Source: Rhodopseudomonas_A palustris_F
GTDB lineage: Bacteria > Pseudomonadota > Alphaproteobacteria > Rhizobiales > Xanthobacteraceae
Length of the DNA: 64,000 nucleotides
Reading direction: 5' to 3'
Assembly: GCF_000013745.1 (NCBI RefSeq)
Contig: NC_007925.1
Coordinates: 372,001-436,000, forward strand
This document shows, one piece after another, positions 25,551-32,861 of this stretch. Under the pieces are notes generated by a model that searched no databases, was not told where the DNA came from, and saw only the letters and a program-made list of their open reading frames with translations. Within the stretch, counting starts at the first letter, position 1. Each line of letters starts with the position of its first letter. The position numbers were made by a program, and so were the translations under genes.

Positions 25551-26735
25551 GTGTCGCTTTCAAAGAACATCGAATTTCTTCGCCAGCTGCGCAACCTCAA
25601 CGGCATCAGCGGGTTGAACGGCGACAGCCGGGCCACGAAGGCCGCGGCGGCAAACAGCCGGCTGACCGAAGCCGCGGATTTCGGGCCCAATCCCGGCCGA
25701 TTGCGGATGCTGTCCTATGTGCCGTCCGACGCGGTGAAAAAGCCGCCGCTGGTGGTGGTGCTGCACGGCTGCACGCAGACCGCCGGCGGCTACGACGTCG
25801 GCGCCGGCTGGTCGACGCTGGCCAAGCGCTACGGCTTTGCGCTGCTGATGCCGGAGCAGACCAACGCCAACAATCCTAACCGCTGCTTCAACTGGTTCGT
25901 GCCGGAGGATATCCGCCGCGGCGGCGGCGAGGCCGCCTCGATCCGGCGGATGATCGAACAAATGGCGGTCGCCCATCATATCGACCGCGACCGGGTGTTC
26001 GTCACCGGCTTGTCGGCCGGCGGCGCGATGGCCGCGGTGATGCTCGCGACCTATCCGGAAACCTTCGCGGCCGGCGCGGTGATCGCCGGCTTGCCGTTCG
26101 GCGTCGCCGGCAATGTGCAGCAGGCGTTGTCCGCGATGATGCAATCCGCCTCGCGGCCGGCCTCGGAACTCGGCGATCTGGTGCGCGACGCGTCCAGCCA
26201 TCGCGGGCCGTGGCCGAAACTCTCGGTGTGGCACGGCAGCGCCGACCGCACCGTCAACCCGTCGAATGCCGACGAACTGGTCAAGCAGTGGCTCGACCTG
26301 CATCAATTGCCGTCGTCGCCGATGTCGACCGCCAAGGTCGATGGCTATCCGCGCCAGGTGTGGTGGAACGCAGCCGGAGAAACCGTGGTGGAATCCTACA
26401 CCATCACCAACATGGCGCACGGCACCCCGCTCGGCACTGGTGAAAATACCGAGAGCTACGGCGCGCAGGGCGCCTACCTGCTCGATGTCGGCATCTCGTC
26501 GTCCTACCACATCGCCAAATTCTTCGGCTTGACCGAGCGCGTGCATCGGCCGGCCACCGCCGCCGCGTCGCTGCCGACGGTGCCAGTCGAGCAGCTCGAG
26601 GAAATTCCCCGCGCCCGCAAGGCGCGCGCGACGCAGGATCGCCGCGCCGAGCCGCGCGATCCGCCGGGCCGCCGCGGCTTCGACGTCAACGCGGTGATCA
26701 CCCGGGCGCTCACCGCCGCCGGGCTGATGAAGTAG
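25551..26735 (+). CDS. PHB depolymerase-type esterase (alpha/beta hydrolase)
   Basis: A 394-residue hydrolase of the extracellular PHB depolymerase/feruloyl esterase (LpqC-like) type. Oxyanion block VVVLHGCTQTAGGYD is followed by the lipase box GLSAGGAM with the nucleophile Ser, then an Asp in WHGSADRTV and a His near NMAHGTPLGTG. There is no clear signal peptide. The GTG at 25551 is chosen because AGGAG lies 5-6 nt upstream. The C-terminal 70 residues are basic and Pro/Arg-rich. It may act on PHA or aromatic esters; nothing links it directly to the intracellular depolymerase at 4.3-5.6 kb. Confidence 0.85.
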   Translation: MSLSKNIEFLRQLRNLNGISGLNGDSRATKAAAANSRLTEAADFGPNPGRLRMLSYVPSDAVKKPPLVVVLHGCTQTAGGYDVGAGWSTLAKRYGFALLMPEQTNANNPNRCFNWFVPEDIRRGGGEAASIRRMIEQMAVAHHIDRDRVFVTGLSAGGAMAAVMLATYPETFAAGAVIAGLPFGVAGNVQQALSAMMQSASRPASELGDLVRDASSHRGPWPKLSVWHGSADRTVNPSNADELVKQWLDLHQLPSSPMSTAKVDGYPRQVWWNAAGETVVESYTITNMAHGTPLGTGENTESYGAQGAYLLDVGISSSYHIAKFFGLTERVHRPATAAASLPTVPVEQLEEIPRARKARATQDRRAEPRDPPGRRGFDVNAVITRALTAAGLMK

Positions 26736-27089
26736 CGGCCGCGGCGGGCCGCCGCGGACCTTGCACCGACCCGCGCCGCTGCGGCGCTGAACCATGCAGC
26801 GATCGAAACCGTTCGGCGCGTGTGGGAGATCCACAGCGCCGCGACGGCCGTTTGCTCGAGACGTAGCGTCATCGCGGAGCCGGCCTGTGGTGGATATCGG
26901 GTATCAGCCCGCCGATCGGATGCTGAATCGCCAGAAGCCCCACAGTGCTGCTGAAAAAAACAGTCGGCGCAGTTCCATCCCGCGCGGGTTGGCCGTTGGT
27001 GCCCCGATCATGCAGGGGGCCCGGAACTTCCGAGCGGTCGCCGACTTAGCCTGCCGTCAGATCCCCTTTCACAACATTCGGAGCTTGTC
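26736..27089. other. Intergenic region, nothing specific seen
   Basis: About 350 bp before the DUF1236 gene. It probably carries its promoter. No repeat family, RNA or further gene could be recognised. Confidence 0.4.
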
Positions 27090-27506
27090 ATGATTCGTCG
27101 TATACTTGGTACTGCCGCTGTTATTATCGCCGTCGCTACTCCCGCCATGGTGCAGGCGCAGGGCGTGCCGGGAGGCATCGAGCGCGGCGCCCGCGAGGGC
27201 GAGCGCGCCGCCGGCCCGATCGGCGCGGTGGTCGGTGGAACCATTGGTGGCGTGGTCGGCGGCGTCGCCGGCGTGCTCGGTGCCGACCAGCGGCCGCGCT
27301 TCCGCAGCTATGCGGTCGAACAGCGCCATCCGTCCTATCGCTACAAGGACGAAGTTCGCGTCGGCGCGGTGCTGCCGGGTGAAGGCGTGACCTATTACGA
27401 GGTTCCGCAGGAATACGGCGTCCGCAACTACCGTTACACGGTGGTCAACGATCGCACCGTGCTGGTCGACCCGGCGACCCACCGCATCGTCGACATCGTC
27501 GAATAA
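27090..27506 (+). CDS. DUF1236-domain exported protein with glycine zipper
   Basis: A 138-residue exported protein. The signal peptide (MIRRILGTAAVIIAVATPAM, cleavage near VQAQG) is followed by a glycine-zipper segment (GAVVGGTIGGVVGGVAGVLG) and a C-terminal DUF1236-like domain with VLPGEGVTYYEVPQEYG. The family is abundant in Bradyrhizobium relatives and its function is not known; it is assumed periplasmic or outer-membrane-associated. A strong terminator-like hairpin follows at 27628. Confidence 0.78.
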   Translation: MIRRILGTAAVIIAVATPAMVQAQGVPGGIERGAREGERAAGPIGAVVGGTIGGVVGGVAGVLGADQRPRFRSYAVEQRHPSYRYKDEVRVGAVLPGEGVTYYEVPQEYGVRNYRYTVVNDRTVLVDPATHRIVDIVE

Positions 27507-27627
27507 CGACTGGGACCAGGCTTAAGCATGATCCCGAAAAGCCGATCCGGTTTTCGGGAAACAACATGCTCCATCGAAAGTGAGCAGACTGACGATCGAT
27601 CCGTAGCGACGTCATCCTGCTCTCAGC

Positions 27628-27658
27628 AAAGGCCGTCCCGATGGGGCGGCCTTTGTCA
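27628..27658 (+). terminator. Rho-independent terminator after the DUF1236 gene
   Basis: Stem AAAGGCCG...CGGCCTTT with an inner CCC/GGG extension and a GAT loop, followed by TTTGTC. The A-run on the left makes it potentially bidirectional. Confidence 0.82.
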
Positions 27659-27715
27659 TGCAAGTCTGGGTCATGCAAGTCTGGGTCCTGCAAGTCCGGC
27701 TCATGCAAAGGCTGG
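27655..27715. repeat. 15-bp tandem repeat, about four units
   Basis: Units GTCATGCAAGTCTGG (two identical copies), then GTCCTGCAAGTCCGG and a degenerate CTCATGCAAAGGCTGG. It immediately follows the terminator hairpin. Unit length is a multiple of three, but no plausible gene covers it. Confidence 0.85.
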
Positions 27716-27807
27716 TCTGCCGGCGTGAGATAGTTAACCGGCCGGCCGAGTGTCAAATAAAAGTCGCAGGACTTGGAACTTTGCCGCCTCGCGCGGGTTG
27801 AGGCCGC

Positions 27808-28071
27808 ATGACCCAACCTGATATCTGGTACGTAGCGTATGGTCCGGATCAAGCGGTGAAATCGGATGACCGCGCCTCCGGAATGGTTCGCTCCACAAAA
27901 ACCTTCAAGTCGGAAGCCGAGGCCAAGCAATTCGCCATGGAGATCGTGGAGAAGGGCTGGTCGGCCAACGCCGGCACGCTCAATCCGTATCAGCCCAAGC
28001 AGATGATCGGCTCGTCGCAGATTGGCAAATGGGCAAGTACCAGGCCGGTGCAACAGAGATCGTTTCGCTGA
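27808..28071 (+). CDS. Small conserved-looking protein, unknown function
   Basis: An 87-residue soluble protein with an RBS-like GAGG before the ATG. The middle (KTFKSEAEAKQFAMEIVEKGW) looks like a folded alpha/beta segment and the C-terminus ends TRPVQQRSFR. No family recognised. Codon use fits its neighbours. It may be an ordinary small cytoplasmic protein. Confidence 0.6.
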   Translation: MTQPDIWYVAYGPDQAVKSDDRASGMVRSTKTFKSEAEAKQFAMEIVEKGWSANAGTLNPYQPKQMIGSSQIGKWASTRPVQQRSFR

Positions 28072-28422
28072 GCGTTCGTGCTCGCCACGGCTAGCCCGGG
28101 GCAGCGACCTGGACGCATCGAGCGGCTAGAGCATTTTCGGTTAGAATTGATTCGGTTCAAGAGTCCTGGCCGTCATTCCGGGGCGCGAGCAGCGTCAGCT
28201 GCGAGCGAGCCCGGAATCCATAACCACCGCCGGGAGTATGGAGTCCGGACTTGCTCGTTCTTCGAACTCGCAATCCGGAATGACGAGTTTTGGTTTGGAT
28301 GGTTCAATCCTAACCGAAAATGCGCTGACGCTGACGCTGACGATGCGCAGTGGCGCCGGAGCGTCGATAGCGCCTGCTGGGCTCCGACGCTCACCGTCGC
28401 CGTCAGGCCGCCGATCGAACGC
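28072..28422. other. Intergenic region mostly filled by repeat element copy 3
   Basis: About 350 bp between convergent genes. The element at 28126-28326 takes most of it. A short GCTGAC triplet run follows at 28324-28341. No gene. Confidence 0.7.
28126..28326. repeat. ~200-bp element with terminal inverted repeats, copy 3
   Basis: Starts CTAGAGCATTTTCGGTTAGA and ends CAATCCTAACCGAAAATGCG. The interior is in the same orientation as copy 1, with a family-A-like palindrome and the CTTGCTCGTTCTTCGAACTC block. The right end lacks the CTAG seen in the other copies. Confidence 0.87.
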
Positions 28423-29091
28423 TTATAAATCCCCGGTGAGAAACGGATTGCTCAGCCGCTCGTGGCCCAAGGTCGAGCCCGGGCCGTGGCCGCAGATGAA
28501 GCTGACGTCGTCGCCGAGCGGCAGCAGCTTGCGGGTGATCGATTCCATCAGCGTGGCGTGGCAGCCGCCGGACAGGTCGGTGCGGCCGATCGAGCCCTTG
28601 AACAGCACGTCGCCGACCAGCGCGAACCGCATCTGATCGTTGAAATACACCACGCTGCCCGGGGAATGCCCGGGGCAGTGCAGAATCGAAAAGCTCAGTT
28701 CGCCGACGCTGACGGTTTCGCCCTCTTCGAGCCAGCGATCCGGCAGCACATCGCGCATTCCGGTCATGCCGAACATCTCGCCGCTGGTGACGACGTTGTT
28801 CAACAGATATTTGTCGGCGCGATGCGGGCCTTCGATCGGCACCTTCAAGTCGTCGCGCAGGTCGGCGGCGCCGCCGACATGGTCGATATGGCCGTGGGTC
28901 AGCCAGATCTTCTCGACCGTGACCTCGGCCTGCTTGATGGCCGCCAGAATCTGCGGCACCTCGCCGCCGGGATCCACCACCACCGCCTTGCGGGTGGTCT
29001 CGCACCACAACAACGTGCAATTCTGCTGGAACAGCGTCACCGGAATGATCGCCGCGCCGGCCTTGGCTTTGGTTTCGCTTGCGTCTGTCAT
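28423..29091 (-). CDS. MBL-fold metallo-hydrolase (glyoxalase II-like)
   Basis: A 222-residue metallo-beta-lactamase-fold hydrolase. The metal motif THGHIDHVGG has HxHxDH, a later CPGHSPGS supplies another His, GDVLFKGSIGRTD gives the bridging Asp, and ICGHGPGST the last His. The size and motifs match the YcbL/glyoxalase II-like subgroup (thioester or related hydrolase). Start at ATG 29091 (MTDASETKAK), since the residues further upstream do not resemble the family. Divergent from mmcB with 117 bp between. Substrate unknown. Confidence 0.88.
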   Translation of the reverse strand: MTDASETKAKAGAAIIPVTLFQQNCTLLWCETTRKAVVVDPGGEVPQILAAIKQAEVTVEKIWLTHGHIDHVGGAADLRDDLKVPIEGPHRADKYLLNNVVTSGEMFGMTGMRDVLPDRWLEEGETVSVGELSFSILHCPGHSPGSVVYFNDQMRFALVGDVLFKGSIGRTDLSGGCHATLMESITRKLLPLGDDVSFICGHGPGSTLGHERLSNPFLTGDL

Positions 29092-29208
29092 CCCCGCACA
29101 ATGCCGATTTTTGCCCCTGAGCCAAGCCGAAAAGACTGCCGGCGCTGCATGGTTCCGCTGCAACCGCCGCTTGGGTCGGAGCACCCGGTTCGGCTAGACT
29201 TGTCGGCG

Positions 29209-29691
29209 ATGGATCCGCATTCCGCAGCAAAGCTGGTGCCGCCGCCGGATCGGCGGCAGTCGGAAACCGCGCTACTGATCGCGCGCGGCACCGCGCGGCT
29301 GCTGCACGCGCTGGGATTTAGTTGCGTCGGCGAATTGCCGCTGCCGTCCGGTCGCCGCGCCGACCTGGTCGGGCTGAACGGGCGCGGCGAGATCTGGATC
29401 GTCGAAATCAAGTCCTCGCTCGAGGATCTGCGCGCCGACAGCAAATGGCCGGACTACCGGGCGCATTGCGACCGGCTGTTCTTCGCCTTCACCCAGGACC
29501 TGCCCTGCGAGATTTTCCCCGGCGACACCGGGCTGATCGTCGCCGACGGCTACGGCGCGCATCTGCATTGCGAAGCGCCGGAGCACCGGCTGGCCGCCCC
29601 GACCCGCAAACTGATGACGCTGCGCTTTGCGATCGCCGCCGCGCAACGGCTGCAGCGGCTGCACGATCCGCAAGGGTTCGCGGAGTTCTAG
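29209..29691 (+). CDS. mmcB: MmcB-family DNA repair protein (PD-(D/E)XK-like)
   Basis: A 160-residue protein of the MmcB (formerly DUF1052) family. The nuclease-like signature runs from RRADLVGL to WIVEIKSSLEDLRAD, giving the spaced D...E-x-K of the PD-(D/E)XK fold. In Caulobacter, MmcB is an SOS-linked protein important for mitomycin C resistance. The ATG at 29209 is chosen because family similarity starts there; the frame is open upstream. It lies immediately left of the palindromic repeat array. Confidence 0.82.
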   Translation: MDPHSAAKLVPPPDRRQSETALLIARGTARLLHALGFSCVGELPLPSGRRADLVGLNGRGEIWIVEIKSSLEDLRADSKWPDYRAHCDRLFFAFTQDLPCEIFPGDTGLIVADGYGAHLHCEAPEHRLAAPTRKLMTLRFAIAAAQRLQRLHDPQGFAEF

Positions 29692-29761
29692 CGCGCGCCG
29701 CATCGCTGACGACGAAGCCTGCGTCCTCCTGAGACCGCCGCACGTTTTCGCCCGGACGCAT

Positions 29762-30004
29762 GGTACCACCACACACCACCGTCATCCTGAGGAGCCCGGC
29801 GCAGCGCGCAGCGCGCAGCCGGGCGTCTCGAAGGATGGGCCGCAAGAACGACGTCCGACACCGGCGTCTCCGCCCCGACGGCTCGGCGCCGAGACAAGCG
29901 CCGAGAGGTCGCGACGCGTGTCGTCATCCTTCGAGGCGCGCCCATGATAGGCTTCAAGACGTAGCAAGCGCTTCGCCGGGCGCGCACCTCAGGATGACGG
30001 CTGC
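29762..30004. repeat. Family-B composite repeat unit (first, 243 bp)
   Basis: Starts at GGTACC. It contains an L half-element (CGTCATCCTGAGG to GAAGGATG), a GC-rich centre, and an inverted R half-element (CATCCTTCGAG to CCTCAGGATGACGG). It is a diverged copy of the units at 30576-31764. Confidence 0.88.
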
Positions 30005-30080
30005 GGTACCATCACCCACCACCGTCATCCTGAGGAGCCCGGCGCAGCGCGCAGCGCGCAGCCGGGCGTCTCGAAGGATG
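30005..30080. repeat. L half of the repeat unit interrupted by the GIY-YIG gene
   Basis: GGTACC start, L half-element 30023-30080 ending TCGAAGGATG. The matching R half is at 30498-30571. The usual 80-90 bp centre is replaced by the 417-bp segment carrying the GIY-YIG gene. Confidence 0.88.
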
Positions 30081-30145
30081 GCCGCGTACTACGCAGACGC
30101 CACACGCCTTAACAATTGACATCGCCGCCGCTACTGCCAAGCTAA

Positions 30146-30160
30146 ATGTAATCGTTACAT
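30146..30160. promoter_or_regulatory. Palindrome in the GIY-YIG leader
   Basis: Perfect inverted repeat ATGTAA-TCG-TTACAT, 18 bp before the GIY-YIG start codon, in an unusually AT-rich stretch. It could be an operator or part of the promoter; no regulator is known. Confidence 0.4.
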
Positions 30161-30178
30161 GCATCGACGGGTGTAAGA

Positions 30179-30493
30179 ATGGGCATCTTCGTCTACATGC
30201 TCCGTTGCGCCGACGGCTCCTACTACGTCGGCAGCGCCACCGGCGACGATCTCGCGCCGCGCGTGGCGCAACACGACGCCGGTAGCTACCCGGGATACAC
30301 CTCGACCCGCCGGCCGGTGACGTTGGTGTGGTCGGAGCATTTCGATCGCATCACCGATGCGATCGCGGTCGAACGGCAGATCAAGGGTTGGAGCCGCGCC
30401 AAGAAAGAGGCGTTGATCCGCGGCGATTGGGGTGACATCAGCCGACTGGCGCGACGCCGCGGCCGCGTGTGCAGCGGCGAATCGACCGTATAG
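30179..30493 (+). CDS. Small GIY-YIG nuclease-family protein nested in a repeat unit
   Basis: A 104-residue single-domain GIY-YIG protein (UPF0213/YhbQ-like). The GIY part is FVYMLRCADGSYYVGSATGDD, in which the second motif reads YVG. The block RVAQHDAGSYPGYTSTRRPV follows, with the family Arg and His. The conserved Glu is in AIAVERQIKGWSRAKKEALI. The C-terminus is basic. Such small proteins are predicted or weakly shown nucleases and their biological role is unclear. The gene has no strong RBS. It is flanked exactly by family-B half-elements: GAAGGATG ends at 30080 on the left, and CATCCTTCGAG begins at 30498, four bases after the stop, on the right. Confidence 0.88.
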   Translation: MGIFVYMLRCADGSYYVGSATGDDLAPRVAQHDAGSYPGYTSTRRPVTLVWSEHFDRITDAIAVERQIKGWSRAKKEALIRGDWGDISRLARRRGRVCSGESTV

Positions 30494-30497
30494 TTGC

Positions 30498-30571
30498 CAT
30501 CCTTCGAGCCGCGCCACGAATCGTCAAACGCGTAGCAAGCGCTTCGCCGGGCGCGCACCTCAGGATGACGG
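30498..30571. repeat. R half of the repeat unit interrupted by the GIY-YIG gene
   Basis: R half-element beginning CATCCTTCGAGCCGCGCC and ending CTCAGGATGACGG, just upstream of the GGTACC that opens the next unit. It is somewhat diverged from the R halves of the array. Confidence 0.87.
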
Positions 30572-30575
30572 CTGC

Positions 30576-31764
30576 GGTACCACCACCCACCACCGTCATC
30601 CTGAGGAGCCCGGCGCCGCGCGCAGCGCGCAGCCGGGCGTCTCGAAGGATGGGCCGCAAGGACGACGTCCGACCCAGGCGCTCCGCCCCGACGGCTCGGC
30701 GCCGAGACAAGCGGCGAGAGGCCGCGACGCGTGTCGTCATCCTTCGAGGCGCGCCCATGATAGGCTTCAAGACGTAGCAAGCGCTTCGCGGAGCGCGCAC
30801 CTCAGGATGACGGCTGCGGTACCACCACACATCACCGTCATCCTGAGGAGCCCGGCGCCGCGCGCAGCGCGCAGCCGGGCGTCTCGAAGGATGGGCCGCA
30901 AGAACGACGTCCGACACCGGCGCTCCGCCCCGACGGCTCGGCGCCGAGACAGGCGGCGAGAGGCTGCGACGCGTGTCGTCATCCTTCGAGGCGCGCCCAT
31001 GATAGGCCGCAAGACGTAGCAAGCGCTTCGCCCGGCGCGCACCTCAGGATGACGGCTGCGGTACCACCACCCACCACCGTCATCCTGAGGAGCCCGGCGC
31101 AGCGCGCAGCCGGGCGTCTCGAAGGATGGGCCGCAAGGACGACGTCCGACCCAGGCGCTCCGCCCCGACGGCTCGGCGCCGAGACAGGCGGCGAGAGGCT
31201 GCGACGCGTGTCGTCATCCTTCGAGGCGCGCCCATGATAGGCCGCAAGACGTAGCAAGCGCTTCGCCCGGCGCGCACCTCAGGATGACGGCTGCGGTACC
31301 ACCACCCACCACCGTCATCCTGAGGAGCCCGGCGCAGCGCGCAGCCGGGCGTCTCGAAGGATGGGCCGCAAGGACGACGTCCGACCCAGGCGCTCCGCCC
31401 CGACGGCTCGGCGCCGAGACAGGCGGCGAGAGGCTGCGACGCGTGTCGTCATCCTTCGAGGCGCGCCCATGATAGGCCGCAAGACGTAGCAAGCGCTTCG
31501 CCCGGCGCGCACCTCAGGATGACGGCTGCGGTACCACCACCCACCACCGTCATCCTGAGGAGCCCGGCGCAGCGCGCAGCCGGGCGTCTCGAAGGATGGG
31601 CCGCAAGGACGACGTCCGCCCCACGTGCTCCGCCCCGACGACTCGGCTCCGAGACAATCGCCGAGAGGTCGCGACGCGTGTCGTCATCCTTCGAGGCGCG
31701 CCCATGATAGGCCGCAAGACGTAGCAAGCGTTTTGCCGGGCGCGCACCTCAGGATGACGGTCGC
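30576..31764. repeat. Tandem array of five family-B composite units
   Basis: Units start at GGTACC at 30576, 30818, 31060, 31295 and 31530, giving periods of 242, 242, 235, 235 and 235 bp. The two central 235-bp units appear identical and the last differs by a few substitutions. Each has an L half (for example 31078-31128) and an inverted R half (31214-31290) around an 85-bp centre. The 7-bp length difference lies in the GC-rich loop of the L half. High identity indicates recent tandem amplification. Confidence 0.92.
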
Positions 31765-31843
31765 GGTGGGGACCGGCGTTGAGTCGCACGCGGATAGCGA
31801 CGGGCATGGCATCGGCGCTCTCAGCGCGATGCCGTCAGCCCCC

Positions 31844-32725
31844 TCACTTCTGGCACTTCGGGCACCAGAAGGTGGAGCGGCCGTTCTGTACGAAGCGCTT
31901 CACCACCCCGTCGCAGCCTTTGCTGCGGCAGGGTTCGCCCTCGCGGTCGTAGACCGCGAAGGAATGCTGGAAATAGCCGAGTTCGCCCGAGGTCTGGCGG
32001 TGGTCGCGCAACGACGAGCCTCCGGCCTTGATCGCCGCGTGCAGCACCGCGCGGATCGCCTCGACCAGCCGCTCGGCGCGCTCGGTCGGCGCGCCCGTTC
32101 GGGTCGCCAGCGTCGCCGCGAGTCGTTTCGGCGACAGATGCGCGCCGAACAGCGCCTCGCAGACATAGATGTTGCCGAGCCCCGCGACCACGCGCTGGTC
32201 CAACAGCGCCGCCTTGAGGCTGGTTTTGCGGCCGGCGCAGGCCGACGCCAGCATCGCCGCGTCGAACGAATTGCCGAGCGGCTCCGGGCCCAAACCTTTG
32301 AGAAACGGCTCGTCGGCGATCTCGCCCGGCGCCAGGATTTTCATATAGCCGAAGCGGCGCGGATCGTTGAACACCACCACCGCGCCGTTCGACATCCGGA
32401 ACACCACGTGATCATGGGCGCGGTCGTCGTTGCGCGGATGGTGAAACGCCCCCGGCGCGCCGGACGCCTCGCCCTGCAGCACCCGGAACGAGCCCGACAT
32501 CCCGAGATGCATCAACAGCACGTCGCCGCTCGACAGTTCCGCCAAAAGATATTTCGCCCGCCGGCCGAGCCCCTTGACGGTCTGGCCGATCAGCCGCGTG
32601 GCCAGATCCGGCTGCAGCGCAAAGCGCAGATCGGCGCGCCGCGCCTCGAAGCCGTCGATCCGCGCGCCCGCCATGGCCGGCTCGAGCCCGCGCCGGACGG
32701 TTTCGACTTCGGGCAATTCCGGCAT
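31844..32725 (-). CDS. mutM: Formamidopyrimidine-DNA glycosylase MutM (Fpg)
   Basis: A 293-residue bifunctional DNA glycosylase/AP lyase that removes 8-oxoguanine. The catalytic N-terminus MPELPEVE gives Pro and Glu after Met removal. MHLGMSGSFRV is the conserved region around the catalytic Lys domain, and GNIYVCEALF the helix-two-turn-helix. The C-terminal zinc finger is intact (CRSKGC and WCPKCQ). Divergent from ubiE with 136 bp between. Its 3' end borders the repeat array. Confidence 0.97.
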   Translation of the reverse strand: MPELPEVETVRRGLEPAMAGARIDGFEARRADLRFALQPDLATRLIGQTVKGLGRRAKYLLAELSSGDVLLMHLGMSGSFRVLQGEASGAPGAFHHPRNDDRAHDHVVFRMSNGAVVVFNDPRRFGYMKILAPGEIADEPFLKGLGPEPLGNSFDAAMLASACAGRKTSLKAALLDQRVVAGLGNIYVCEALFGAHLSPKRLAATLATRTGAPTERAERLVEAIRAVLHAAIKAGGSSLRDHRQTSGELGYFQHSFAVYDREGEPCRSKGCDGVVKRFVQNGRSTFWCPKCQK

Positions 32726-32861
32726 GCGGCGTGTTCACCTTTGGTTGCCAAGGTGATAGCGCCATCGGCGGCGGCGCGCTATATGGTCCGCCGCAGACAG
32801 GTTTTGGCGATTGCGAACCGGCTCAGGGCCGGGATGCGGCCGCTTGCAGGAGAATAAAGGC

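Larger units (their letters stand above)
27507..27807. other. Intergenic region: terminator and short tandem repeat
   Basis: About 300 bp holding a strong hairpin (27628-27654) and directly after it a 15-bp tandem repeat (27655-27715). The rest shows no gene or known element. Confidence 0.7.
29692..30178. other. Intergenic region with the left part of the repeat array
   Basis: About 490 bp between mmcB and the GIY-YIG gene. It holds one complete composite repeat unit (29762-30004), the left half of a second (30005-30080), and about 100 bp of less GC-rich DNA with a small palindrome just before the GIY-YIG start. Confidence 0.8.
30494..31843. other. 1.35-kb gene-free region occupied by a tandem repeat array
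   Basis: Between the GIY-YIG gene and mutM. Five head-to-tail composite repeat units (30576-31764) follow the R half-element. Small open frames recur in each unit with the same period; these are by-products of the repeat, not genes. The final ~80 bp before mutM holds no recognised feature. Confidence 0.85.

Noticed and set aside
27445..28053. 202-codon minus-strand frame containing EPDLQDPDLHD repeats
   Set aside because: It spans a terminator, a minisatellite and the antisense of the small gene at 27808; no family or RBS.
30979..31727. Repeated small open frames (about 62 and 92 codons) in the array
   Set aside because: They recur with exactly the repeat period on both strands, have Arg/Ser/Gly-rich composition without family resemblance, and follow from the repeats.
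29762..31764. CRISPR array
   Set aside because: Units are 235-243 bp and nearly identical through their whole length; there are no unique 30-40 bp spacers and no cas genes.
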